From the NCBI GenBank assembly GCA_021778815.1, contig JAJYBW010000029.1:1-15074 (forward strand): 15,074 bases of DNA. The letters are read 5' to 3'. A model generated the notes under the pieces. That model was given only the letters and a program-made list of their open reading frames with translations, ran no database searches and was not told the origin of the DNA. The DNA is from Acidobacteriota bacterium (GTDB lineage Bacteria > Acidobacteriota > Terriglobia > Terriglobales > Acidobacteriaceae). Position 1 is the first letter of the stretch; every line of letters begins with the position of its first letter. Made by a program: the position numbers and the translations under genes. Shown one piece after another: positions 7,383-15,074 of the stretch.

Positions 7383-7826
7383 CTACAGGGATTCCAGCTC
7401 GGACTTGAATTCGTTGACATCCTTGAAGTCGCGATGCACGGAGGCATAGCGGATGTACGCAACCGTGTCCAGAGCCTTCAATTCGCGCATAATCAATTCG
7501 CCCACTTCCAACGTGCTGCGCTCGCGTTCCGCGGAATCCATGACGTAGCTCTCCACCTGGTTCACGATGGACTCCAGCTGCGCTGCCGGTACGGGACGCT
7601 TTTCGCAGGCGCGCAACAACCCGCTAAGGACTTTCTGCCGATCGAATTTTTCGCGGCGGCCATCCTTCTTGATGACCATGTAGGGAATTTCATCCAGACG
7701 CTCATAGGTGGTGAAGCGCTTCTGGCAACGCTCACACTCCCGTCGCCGCCGGATGGAATCGGCTTCTTTGCTTTCTCGCGAATCGACAACTCGGTCTTGC
7801 GTAAATCCACAGTAGGGACACTTCAT
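7383..7826 (-). CDS. nrdR: Transcriptional repressor NrdR
   Basis: NrdR represses ribonucleotide reductase genes in response to (d)ATP. The 147-residue protein has the family's standard length and layout. An N-terminal zinc ribbon has C3, C6, C31 and C34 (MKCPYCG and CERCQKRF) with the DSRES and IRRRRECE DNA-contacting stretch between them. An ATP-cone domain follows from about 49 to 139 (VIKKDGRREKFDRQKV onward). The ending VAYIRYASVHRDFKDVNEF is typical. No ribonucleotide reductase gene or clear NrdR box is in the window, so its targets lie elsewhere. It begins 49 bp after the copper ATPase stop. No Shine-Dalgarno precedes the ATG, and a candidate extended -10 lies 12 bases upstream. Confidence 0.97.
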   Translation of the reverse strand: MKCPYCGFTQDRVVDSRESKEADSIRRRRECERCQKRFTTYERLDEIPYMVIKKDGRREKFDRQKVLSGLLRACEKRPVPAAQLESIVNQVESYVMDSAERERSTLEVGELIMRELKALDTVAYIRYASVHRDFKDVNEFKSELESL

Positions 7827-7838
7827 CGGTATAATTTG

Positions 7839-7847
7839 ATTCTATCA
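7839..7847 (-). promoter_or_regulatory. Candidate extended -10 promoter for nrdR
   Basis: The minus-strand sequence TGATAGAAT fits TGn plus a 5-of-6 match to TATAAT. It ends 12 bases before the nrdR ATG, which implies a near-leaderless transcript and would fit the absence of a Shine-Dalgarno. No convincing -35 is visible. This is a weak call from motif matching only. Confidence 0.22.
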
Positions 7848-7875
7848 ATCGCGGCGATCTTCGGAGAATTCGCGG

Positions 7876-10716
7876 TCAGCCGAGTTTTACGGTTCGGAGG
7901 CGCAGCGCGTTGGAGATCACCGACACCGAGCTCATCGTCATTGCGGCGCTGGCAATCATCGGGCTCAGCAGTAGCCCGAAGAATGGATACAGAATTCCAG
8001 CCGCGATGGGCACGCCCAGGGAGTTGTACAGGAAGGCAAACCACAGGTTCTGCCGGATATTTCGCATGGTTGCGCGGCTCAGGTTGCGGGCCCGCACAAT
8101 GCCATGCAGATCGCCCTTGACCAACACAATTCCCGCGCTTTCGATAGCCACGTCCGTGCCCGTCCCCATGGCGATTCCAACCTCCGCCTGCGCCAGTGCG
8201 GGTGCGTCGTTGATGCCATCGCCCGCCATCGCGACTTTGCCCTCGGCCTGAAGCCGCTGAATAATCTGAGCTTTTTGCTGCGGCAACACGCCTGCTTCCA
8301 CCTGATCGATTCCTAATTGGCGGGCAACCGCCTCCGCCGTGGTCCGTGTATCGCCAGTCAACATCACGACCCGCAGGCCGTCCCGGTGCAGTTGCTGCAT
8401 CGCTTTTACCGCAGAGGGCTTAATGGGATCGGAAACCCCTAGCAACGCCGCCAGTGCGCCATCGACAGCGGCGAACAACACCGTCGTCCCCTCGCGCTGC
8501 ATCGCTTCGGCGCGCTCTTTTGCGGCGCTCAGCGGGATACTTGCGGCTTCCATCTGCGCTGCATTGCCGATCACCACGGATTTGCCATCCACCTCGGCGC
8601 GAGCACCTTTGCCGGTCGTAGACAGAAACGCAGTGGCCGATGCCAGCCAAACATTTCTCTCCTTCGCCGCGCGAAGAATTGCCCCCGCCAGCGGATGTTC
8701 GCTGGCTTGCTCCAGGCTGGCCACCAGTCGAAGAACCTCGTTCTCTGCTACGCTTCCCACCGTCTCAATCTGCGTCAGTTGCGGCTTTCCCTCGGTGAGT
8801 GTGCCGGTTTTATCGACCACAAGGATCGTGACTTCGGAGAGCCGTTCCAGCGCCTCCGCATTGCGCACCAGTACGCCCGACTGCGCGCCGCGCCCGGTTC
8901 CGACCATGATCGACATCGGCGTGGCCAGTCCCAGAGCGCACGGGCAGGCAATAATCAGCACCGCGACACCATTGACCAAGGCATGCGCCAGGTGCGGTTC
9001 CGGGCCCCACAGCGCCCAGATGATCGCCGTCACCACGGCGATTGCGACCACCGTCGGCACAAACCAGCCCGCGGCTCGATCGGCCAGTCTTTGAATCGGC
9101 GCGCGGGTTCGCTGCGCGGCGCTCACCATCTGCACAATCTGGCTCAGCAGGGTTTCGCTGCCCACACGTTCGGCGCGCATACGGAAACTTCCGGTCGCGT
9201 TGACGGTTCCTCCGGTAACGGGGCTGCCTGCGGTCTTTTCCACCGGCAACGGCTCGCCCGTCACCATAGATTCGTCAACACTACTGGCCCCGTCGAGCAC
9301 AACGCCATCGACAGGAACCTTTTCGCCCGGCCGCACGCGCAGCATGTCGCCCACTGCAACGGCTTCCAGCGGACGATCCTCTTCACGCCCATCGGGAAAC
9401 ACCATCCGAGCCGTCTTCGGCGCCAGGCCCAGCAAGGCTTTCAGCGCGCTCGATGTTCGGCTGCGTGCCTTCAGTTCCAGCACCTGTCCCAGCAAGACTA
9501 ACGTTGTGATAACTGCAGCCGGTTCAAAGTAGAGATTCACGCCGCCGTCCGCCGCCTGCAACGTCGTGGGGATTTGATTCGCCCAGGCAAGGGAAGCAAT
9601 CAGCGCTCCCAGGCTGTAGAGGTAGCTAACGCCGACACCCAGGCCGATCAGCGTAAACATGTTCAGGTTCCAACTGCGCAGGGAATTCCATCCCCGCACC
9701 AGAAACGGCCAGCCGCACCACAGGACCACCGGAGTGGCCAGGGCAAACTCCACCCATCCCAATGCTGTTTTTCCCAGCAGCGTCTCAAGGGGATGGGATG
9801 CAAGGAAGCCATCCACCATGATCAGCAGCAGCGGAATGGTCAGCGCCGTCGCGCTCCAGAATCGCCGTCGCATGTCGTCCAGTTCCGCGTTCTTTTCCTC
9901 CACTGTGATGGTGCGCGGCTCGAGCGCCATACCGCAGATGGGGCAGCTACCCGGCTCCGGACGCACAATTTCCGGATGCATCGTACATGTGTACTCGGTG
10001 CGTGTGTTGCTCAGGGCAATCTGCGCGGGTTCCAGGGCCATGCCGCAAATCGGGCAGGCACCTGGTCTGCTCTCGTGGACCTCGGGATCCATTGGGCAGA
10101 TATATTCGACCGCCTTGCTTGCTCCGGCTTTGGGGGCAGGCGAGATGACTGCTGCAGCAGGCTTGGGCGTGCCCGTCAGTGTTACCAGCGTCACAGCAGG
10201 CGGCTGCAGATATTTTCCCGGGGTCTGCACAAATTTGTCGTGACAGCCCTGGCAGCAAAAATAATATGTCGTCCCTTCGTGGGTTGTTTTCGCCTTCGCC
10301 TTGGCGGGATCGACTTTCATGTGGCAGACCGGGTCGGTCGCCAGCGCAGGCTTCAAGTAGGCATCAGGATCGGCAGCAAATTTCGCCACACACGATTTTC
10401 CGCAGAAGAAATATGTCTTGCCGTTGTGTTCGACCTGCCCTGCCGCGCGCGCCGGCGCCACTTTCATCCTGCAGACAGGATCGATTTCTGATGCCATGTA
10501 TTGCTCTGGGTGGGAACGAAATTTCTCCGCGCAGCCGTTACAGCAGAAGAAATATTCTTTCCCGGAATGTTCCACTGATGCCGCTGCTTTGTCGGGAGAA
10601 ACCTGCATCCCGCAGACCGGATCTTTCACCGCTTCTATTTGCGTCAGGTCAGCCATTTGCGTCCGTTCTGCAGCCACTCCATATGGAATCGCGGCTGCGT
10701 CATATGCTGTGGACAT
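7876..10716 (-). CDS. copA: Copper-exporting P1B-type ATPase with three YHS and two heavy-metal-binding modules
   Basis: This inner-membrane pump should export Cu(I) from the cytoplasm. The 946-residue protein has three YHS/TRASH modules (about 32-74, 79-120, 128-169), each with DPVCxM and a later Cys-x3-Cys. Two heavy-metal-binding modules follow (C207/C221/C224 and C244/C258/C261, each ending CPICGMALEP). The pump has about eight helices between 287 and 936, TGE (486-488), CPC (591-593) in helix 6, DKTGTLT (D635 phosphorylated), SEHPLA (672-677) and GDGINDAP (832-839). YN (897-898) in helix 7 and MTMSS (926-930) in helix 8 are the P1B-1 Cu(I) signature. No GMTCxxC domain is present. The ATG at 10714-10716 has no Shine-Dalgarno and lies inside a dyad, so ATG 10654-10656 (residue 21) may be the true start. 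It follows the PBP gene by 73 bp. Confidence 0.93.
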   Translation of the reverse strand: MSTAYDAAAIPYGVAAERTQMADLTQIEAVKDPVCGMQVSPDKAAASVEHSGKEYFFCCNGCAEKFRSHPEQYMASEIDPVCRMKVAPARAAGQVEHNGKTYFFCGKSCVAKFAADPDAYLKPALATDPVCHMKVDPAKAKAKTTHEGTTYYFCCQGCHDKFVQTPGKYLQPPAVTLVTLTGTPKPAAAVISPAPKAGASKAVEYICPMDPEVHESRPGACPICGMALEPAQIALSNTRTEYTCTMHPEIVRPEPGSCPICGMALEPRTITVEEKNAELDDMRRRFWSATALTIPLLLIMVDGFLASHPLETLLGKTALGWVEFALATPVVLWCGWPFLVRGWNSLRSWNLNMFTLIGLGVGVSYLYSLGALIASLAWANQIPTTLQAADGGVNLYFEPAAVITTLVLLGQVLELKARSRTSSALKALLGLAPKTARMVFPDGREEDRPLEAVAVGDMLRVRPGEKVPVDGVVLDGASSVDESMVTGEPLPVEKTAGSPVTGGTVNATGSFRMRAERVGSETLLSQIVQMVSAAQRTRAPIQRLADRAAGWFVPTVVAIAVVTAIIWALWGPEPHLAHALVNGVAVLIIACPCALGLATPMSIMVGTGRGAQSGVLVRNAEALERLSEVTILVVDKTGTLTEGKPQLTQIETVGSVAENEVLRLVASLEQASEHPLAGAILRAAKERNVWLASATAFLSTTGKGARAEVDGKSVVIGNAAQMEAASIPLSAAKERAEAMQREGTTVLFAAVDGALAALLGVSDPIKPSAVKAMQQLHRDGLRVVMLTGDTRTTAEAVARQLGIDQVEAGVLPQQKAQIIQRLQAEGKVAMAGDGINDAPALAQAEVGIAMGTGTDVAIESAGIVLVKGDLHGIVRARNLSRATMRNIRQNLWFAFLYNSLGVPIAAGILYPFFGLLLSPMIASAAMTMSSVSVISNALRLRTVKLG

Positions 10717-10739
10717 CGTTTTGCAGTTCGAACGATGTC
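10712..10739. promoter_or_regulatory. 9-bp perfect dyad over the copper ATPase start (possible operator)
   Basis: GACATCGTT (10712-10720) and AACGATGTC (10731-10739) are exact reverse complements separated by 10 bases, a 28-bp dyad with GTTCGAAC (10726-10733) inside. It spans the first possible ATG of the copper ATPase. In RNA it could pair over that ATG; in DNA it has the size of a dimer-binding operator. It does not match the CopY/BlaI or CueR consensus sites that I know. One perfect 9-bp dyad with a spacer up to 20 bases is expected about once per 15 kb by chance; its position in a 73-bp gap is what makes it notable. Confidence 0.35.
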
Positions 10740-10789
10740 GACCTGGCCTCCGCGCGTTCTACCGGACCCGCTATCCATTGGATGAGCAA

Positions 10790-13516
10790 CTACTGTTGTG
10801 GTTGCTGATTCGGCGGCTGGTTCTGATTCTGGTCCTGATTCTTGTTCTTGTCGTCCTTGAAGGCGCCAAATATCTTGCCGAAAAATCCCTTTTTCTTTTT
10901 TGCCCGCTCCGACTGATTCTGTTGCCCGTTCTGCGAATTCGCTGGATTGTTTCCCTGGGGAGCTTTCGGCTGCACGACGTTCGTCGGTGGCGGAGAGATC
11001 AATGGCGGACTGGTTCCTTTTTCCCCTAGACCGAACATCTTTTGAAAAATGTTTCGCTGATCGCCGTTGGGATGGTCGCAGGTTCCGGTGGGCTGCGTTC
11101 CATCCAGAAATGCCGCAGTATAGTCGTCGGGGCACGACGCATCAGCAATCAGATTGGTCGCTTTATCGAGCGTAACCTCAGTGATGCCGGCGGGCGCGTC
11201 GAAGATCTGGGTGTCGGAATATTGCGGCAGCTTGACCGCGTTCATCATAAACTCCGCCCAGATGGGCATAGCTGCCTGCGCACCCTCCAGTTTCAAATCG
11301 GTGTAATCGTCATTGCCGATCCAGACGACGCACAGCAGATTGCTGGTGTATCCGGCGAACCACGCGTCGTGTTCGGTCCCGGTTTTGCCGGCTGCTGGCG
11401 CGGTAAATCCCAGTCCGCGCACCCTAGCTGCGGTGCCGTGGTTGATGACATCCTCCATCAAGCTGGTGGTCAGGAAAGCCACACGCGGGTCCAGCACCGG
11501 TTTGGATATGGGAGCGAAATCGTCCACCACATCTCCGTTGGCTGTACGAACCGAAGAGATCATGTTGGGCTCAATCCGCACCCCGTTGTTGGCGAAGACT
11601 GTATATGCACCCGCCACCTGAAACGGGGAAGCTCCGTAAGTACCAATGGCCATCGACGGTGTAGCCTCGACCGAGGTAATGCCGGCCTGGTGCGCCAATG
11701 CAGCCACATTGTCGAAGCCAACCATTTCGCCCAGCGCGACAGTGGCGACGTTCTGCGACAACATCAACGCAGTGCGCGCCGTAATCATGCCCATCTCTTC
11801 ATGCTTATAGTTGTGTGGCGCATACTGCACGTTGCCGTTGTCGAAGTCGAAGGTGGTGTCGGCGTCGTTCAACATGGTCACCGCGGTAAAGACACCCTGC
11901 TGGCCGGGTAGTGCAACTCCTGTCAGGCTGCTGTTGAATGCAGTGGCATATACAAACGGCTTGAACGACGATCCCATCGGCCGCTGGACGACGGCATGAT
12001 TCAACTGGCTGGCGCCGTAGTTGCGCCCGCCCACGAGTGCCAGCACCTGGCCTGTATGGGGATTCAGCGCAATCATCGCTACCTGCGGATAGGTGATGTG
12101 CGCATTGGGATCGGATGCGGAGCTCTTGCGATTGAGACGTTCGTAGCGATGGCGCAGCATTGCGTCCACGCTCTTCATGCCATCCTCAACAGCCGCTGTG
12201 GCGATGCTCTGCAGGTCGGGATCGAGCGAGGTGTAGATATGCAGGCCCTCGCCGTTAATGTCGCGATCCCCATATCGCTCTGTCAGGTGCTTGCGCACCA
12301 GGTCGACAAAATAAGGTGCCTCCCGCTCATCGACGCTGAATGCTGTCAGGCTCAGTGGCGCTGCTTTGGCCTCGATCGCTTGCTGCCGGGTAATCGAGTG
12401 GGTCTCCACCATGGAGTCCAACACCATGTTTCGCCGCGCAATGGCGCGTTGCGGATAACGGTAGGGCGACAGCCGGGTCGGCCCCTGGATCATTCCCGCC
12501 AGCAGCGCGCACTCCGGTAATGTCAGGTCGCGAATATTTTTGCCGAAATAAGCCTGCGCCGCCTCTCCGAAGCCGCTGATCGCGAAGCTGCCGCGCTGTC
12601 CAAGAGGTACCTCATTTGCGTATATAGTGAAGATCTGTTTCTTCGAATAGCGATGTTCCAACTGGAAGGCAATCGCTGTTTGAATGATCTTGCGTCTCCA
12701 TTGTTTTTCCGGGGAAAGAAAGAAAAGCCGCGCCACCTGCATGGTCAGCGTGGAACTGCCCTCGCTGTATCGCCGCGACCGCAGATCGGCAAACGCTGCG
12801 CCGAAAACGCGAACATAATCTACCGCGCCATGCTCAAAATAACGCCGGTCTTCAATCGACGTGACCGCAGGAACAAGATATTTTGGCAGATCATCGTACG
12901 TCACCACGCGTCGCTTGCCGCGATCTTTATCGGAGAGGCCGGTAATCAGCTGCGGCTCCAGTTCGTATGCACTCAGTTGCTCGCCGTCATCCGCCTTGAT
13001 CGCTTTCACTACACCCTTCGCGGTGTATACGGTCGCGCCATCCGGGGCATGGTAAGACTGTGGCCCAGGCTGAATGTGGATGCTGCTCTCTGTCAGCGCG
13101 TAGGTTCCCAGTTGAGACGGATGGGATTGGCCCACCGGACTGTAGCCCGCCTGGTTGAGTTCGTGCGCAATCTCCTGCACGCTGTATTTCTGATCGGGGC
13201 GAATCTCTGCCGGAGCTGCATAGATCTTCGCCGTGTTCGCAAACAGCGGCTGGCGCAGGCGCTGTTCCACCACATGTTCGTAGGCATGATAGTAGTAGGC
13301 GAAGACGATGCCGCCCACCGCACAGACCAGCAATATGCAGGCTGCCAGTGCCAGCAACACCCTGATTTTCCAATCGGAATGCCATTGTTTGCTGCCGCGC
13401 CCGGTTGAGCGCGTGCGTGGGCGACTGCCATCTCCGCTTGCGGTTCGAATTCTGCCAGCGCCGCCCCGTGGATTGGGCCGCGATGTCGTTCGCGGAGGTC
13501 TCTCGGTTCCTGCCAT
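10790..13516 (-). CDS. mrcB: Bifunctional PBP1B-type transglycosylase/transpeptidase
   Basis: A class A penicillin-binding protein that polymerises lipid II and crosslinks peptidoglycan outside the inner membrane. The 908 residues comprise an Arg/Gly/Ser-rich cytoplasmic tail (1-50), one membrane anchor (about 51-75), and a UB2H-like region (about 95-200) that aligns by eye with E. coli PBP1B. The GT51 domain (about 205-385) has the catalytic Glu in EDRRYFEH (E222) and EGSSTLTMQVAR (252-263). The transpeptidase domain (about 420-760) has SxxK at S516-K519, SxN at S587-N589 and KTG at 711-713. A tail rich in Pro, Gln and Asn with a Lys-rich patch (about 838-908) closes it. The start at 13516 is supported by GAGAGG four bases upstream. 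It lies 82 bp after proS. In E. coli, UB2H binds LpoB; no LpoB gene is seen here. Confidence 0.95.
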   Translation of the reverse strand: MAGTERPPRTTSRPNPRGGAGRIRTASGDGSRPRTRSTGRGSKQWHSDWKIRVLLALAACILLVCAVGGIVFAYYYHAYEHVVEQRLRQPLFANTAKIYAAPAEIRPDQKYSVQEIAHELNQAGYSPVGQSHPSQLGTYALTESSIHIQPGPQSYHAPDGATVYTAKGVVKAIKADDGEQLSAYELEPQLITGLSDKDRGKRRVVTYDDLPKYLVPAVTSIEDRRYFEHGAVDYVRVFGAAFADLRSRRYSEGSSTLTMQVARLFFLSPEKQWRRKIIQTAIAFQLEHRYSKKQIFTIYANEVPLGQRGSFAISGFGEAAQAYFGKNIRDLTLPECALLAGMIQGPTRLSPYRYPQRAIARRNMVLDSMVETHSITRQQAIEAKAAPLSLTAFSVDEREAPYFVDLVRKHLTERYGDRDINGEGLHIYTSLDPDLQSIATAAVEDGMKSVDAMLRHRYERLNRKSSASDPNAHITYPQVAMIALNPHTGQVLALVGGRNYGASQLNHAVVQRPMGSSFKPFVYATAFNSSLTGVALPGQQGVFTAVTMLNDADTTFDFDNGNVQYAPHNYKHEEMGMITARTALMLSQNVATVALGEMVGFDNVAALAHQAGITSVEATPSMAIGTYGASPFQVAGAYTVFANNGVRIEPNMISSVRTANGDVVDDFAPISKPVLDPRVAFLTTSLMEDVINHGTAARVRGLGFTAPAAGKTGTEHDAWFAGYTSNLLCVVWIGNDDYTDLKLEGAQAAMPIWAEFMMNAVKLPQYSDTQIFDAPAGITEVTLDKATNLIADASCPDDYTAAFLDGTQPTGTCDHPNGDQRNIFQKMFGLGEKGTSPPLISPPPTNVVQPKAPQGNNPANSQNGQQNQSERAKKKKGFFGKIFGAFKDDKNKNQDQNQNQPPNQQPQQ

Positions 13517-13524
13517 TCTTCCTC

Positions 13525-13556
13525 TCGACTGTCGTTGCTCGGTCGACTATCGTTGC
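13525..13556. repeat. Two-copy imperfect direct repeat in the proS/PBP gap
   Basis: On the plus strand TCGACTGTCGTTGC (13525-13538) and TCGACTATCGTTGC (13543-13556) match at 13 of 14 bases with an 18-base period. The repeat lies just upstream of the PBP ribosome binding site. It could be a tandem regulator site or a chance duplication; no function is evident. Confidence 0.4.
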
Positions 13557-13598
13557 CGGTCCGCGTGCACCGCATTCCACGCGCCGTGGTTCGTTCGC

Positions 13599-15074
13599 TT
13601 ATACCGCCGCAACCGGCGTGGCTGCCTGCACACGATCGTGAATTTGTTTTGCCGCTGTGGCGAGAGGGATATCCTCGCTGCTCCTGGTGGACCGTGTCAC
13701 CAGCTCCACGACTCCATCGGCAACTTTCTTCCCCACGTTCACCCGGAATGGAATTCCAACCAGGTCTGCATCCTTGAATTTCACCCCAGCGCGTTCTTCG
13801 CGGTCATCTAGCAAAACGTCCAGCCCTGCGGCACTCAGCTCCTCGGCCAGTTTCTCTCCGCTTGTTTTTAGACCCGCATCGCTCACATTGGTAATCGTCA
13901 CCACCACATCGAACGGCGCAATCGAGGGCGGCAGGGAAAAGCCGTTGTCATCGAAACTCTGTTCCACGTTGGCGGTCAGGATGCGCTCGATGCCGATCCC
14001 ATAGCTGCCCATGATGGGGATGACCTCTTTGCCATTTGGATCGAGCACACGCGCGCCCATGCCGTCCGTATAGCGGTAGCCAAGTTTGAAGATGTGTCCG
14101 ATTTCCACCGCTTTGGCCACGCGCAACGGTGCGTTGCATACCGGGCAGCCCTCGCCCTCGTTCACTGCGCGAACGCTGGCCGCAACCGTCCAGGTGAAGT
14201 CCCGCTTCGGCGTCACATTGCGGAAGTGGTAGTCCAGCTTGTTTGCGCCGCAGATCATGTTGCTGCGATCTGCCAGGGCTTCATCCAGCACCACCACCAT
14301 CTTCAGTCGGTTCGCCGCAGCCCAGAACTGCTGTGTTTTATTTGGCTGGAAGGTCGCGCGTTGCAACTCAGGCAGCAGATTCGACTCGACAGTCTGCGTC
14401 AAGCCGACCGGACCCAGAAATCCTCCCGGAGCCTTGAAGTAGATGGCCAGCTCTTCCGGCAGCATGGGCCGCAATTGTCCGGCGCGCAGTAACCCCATCA
14501 GCTTGGTTTCGTTTACATTGTGATCGCCGCGCAAAAAGACAGCGACTGCGAGCCAAACGGGCTGATCGGCGGCATCACGCTTTTCCGCCATGTAGGCCAC
14601 GCATTTAATGTCCTGGCTGGCGCTCACTTTCATGAACGCGGTCACGTCCGCAATCGCGCCCATTCCCGGAGTATGCACCAGTTCCGGCAAACCATCCCCG
14701 GTCGGTGCCAGATCTTCCGCGGGAGCCAGTTGCGAGGTCGCTTTTTCTACGTTGGCGGCATATCCGCACTCGGCGCAGCTTGCAATCAGGTCTTCGCCGG
14801 CATCGGTATACACCATGAACTCTTGCGATTGGCTGCCGCCCATCGCCCCTGAGTCCGCTTCCACCGCGACAAACTTCAGTCCGCATCGAGAGAAAATTCG
14901 TCGATAGACTGCATCATGCTTCTGGTAGCTTGTGTCGAGCCCGGCCGCGTCGATATCGAAAGAGTAGGCGTCTTTCATCAGGAACTGGCGCACTCGCAGC
15001 AGTCCCGCTTTCGGCCGTGGTTCATCCCGGAACTTGGTCTGAATCTGATACCAGATCTGCGGCAGCTGCTTGTA
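13599..15074 (-). CDS. proS: Prolyl-tRNA synthetase (5' end outside window)
   Basis: ProS charges tRNA-Pro with proline. The frame stays open to the window edge, giving 491 visible residues; by comparison with E. coli roughly 120 N-terminal residues, including class II motif 1, are missing. Numbering from the first visible residue, motif 2 is FRDE (15-18) followed by the MKDAYSFD segment (33-40). The editing insertion domain (about 115-270) keeps RGDHNVNETK (182-191), whose last lysine (K191) matches the E. coli editing residue K279, and GFLGPVGL (218-225). Motif 3 is GIGIERI (359-365), and the anticodon-binding domain occupies about 385-491. Two CxxC pairs (CAEC at 100-103, CPVC at 310-313) might form a metal or structural site. 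This is the bacterial E. coli-like class with a cis-editing domain. The stop is TAA at 13599-13601. Confidence 0.96.
   Translation of the reverse strand, partial: YKQLPQIWYQIQTKFRDEPRPKAGLLRVRQFLMKDAYSFDIDAAGLDTSYQKHDAVYRRIFSRCGLKFVAVEADSGAMGGSQSQEFMVYTDAGEDLIASCAECGYAANVEKATSQLAPAEDLAPTGDGLPELVHTPGMGAIADVTAFMKVSASQDIKCVAYMAEKRDAADQPVWLAVAVFLRGDHNVNETKLMGLLRAGQLRPMLPEELAIYFKAPGGFLGPVGLTQTVESNLLPELQRATFQPNKTQQFWAAANRLKMVVVLDEALADRSNMICGANKLDYHFRNVTPKRDFTWTVAASVRAVNEGEGCPVCNAPLRVAKAVEIGHIFKLGYRYTDGMGARVLDPNGKEVIPIMGSYGIGIERILTANVEQSFDDNGFSLPPSIAPFDVVVTITNVSDAGLKTSGEKLAEELSAAGLDVLLDDREERAGVKFKDADLVGIPFRVNVGKKVADGVVELVTRSTRSSEDIPLATAAKQIHDRVQAATPVAAV

Noticed and set aside
7044..8120. 358-residue plus-strand open frame across nrdR and its neighbours
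   Set aside because: It is antisense to three well-supported genes. Codon structure in a GC-rich genome often leaves the opposite strand open, and the peptide has no recognisable domain. The long plus-strand frames at 1195-2052, 2137-3003, 9574-10491 and 11042-11911 were dropped for the same reason.
13599..14993. proS starting at the GTG at 14991-14993
   Set aside because: The frame is open to the window edge and the class II motif 2 (FRDE) lies upstream of that GTG, so the real start is outside the window.
1..15074. Mobile elements, CRISPR arrays, tRNA or rRNA genes, or a defence or other novel accessory system
   Set aside because: Every long minus-strand frame is an intact core or metal-handling gene. 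Gaps are short, and I found no transposase, terminal repeats, spaced direct repeats or cloverleaf-like sequence.

Overview
The window looks like a chromosomal segment of a moderately GC-rich Gram-negative bacterium. Meso-diaminopimelate (DAP) synthesis, a bifunctional PBP1B-type peptidoglycan synthase with a UB2H-like region, and a lipobox lipoprotein all point to a diderm with a DAP-containing wall. The gene set and order, including an archaeal/fungal-type aspartate-semialdehyde dehydrogenase, a short DapB and a cupredoxin/carboxypeptidase-regulatory-like lipoprotein, would fit Acidobacteriota. That assignment is an inference from protein style and was not tested by any search.

All eleven long genes, plus a probable twelfth that starts at the left edge, lie on the minus strand and read from right to left. 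In order of transcription they are: proS (5' part outside the window), a PBP1B-like transglycosylase/transpeptidase, a copper P1B-type ATPase with five N-terminal metal-binding modules, nrdR, an NAD-type isocitrate dehydrogenase, a cupredoxin-like lipoprotein, asd, lysC, dapB, dapA, dapD, and the first codons of an unidentified gene. Intergenic gaps are short (4 to 102 bp). asd and lysC overlap by 4 bases, and the dapB Shine-Dalgarno sits in the last codons of lysC.

The left 5.4 kb is a compact lysine/DAP block. LysC and Asd make aspartate semialdehyde, DapA and DapB convert it to tetrahydrodipicolinate, and DapD succinylates that, supplying lysine and the DAP crosslink residue. The PBP1B-like protein uses lipid II carrying DAP, so the two ends of the window serve the same wall pathway, although nothing in the sequence shows co-regulation. 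The centre holds two copper-linked genes, the ATPase and the cupredoxin lipoprotein, separated by nrdR and the isocitrate dehydrogenase gene.

This is mostly housekeeping sequence. I see no mobile element, CRISPR array, tRNA or rRNA, and no clear undescribed system. The points most worth checking are a 9-bp perfect dyad over the apparent start codon of the copper ATPase (possible operator, possible mis-called start), the unusual metal-binding front end of that ATPase, and the cupredoxin lipoprotein.
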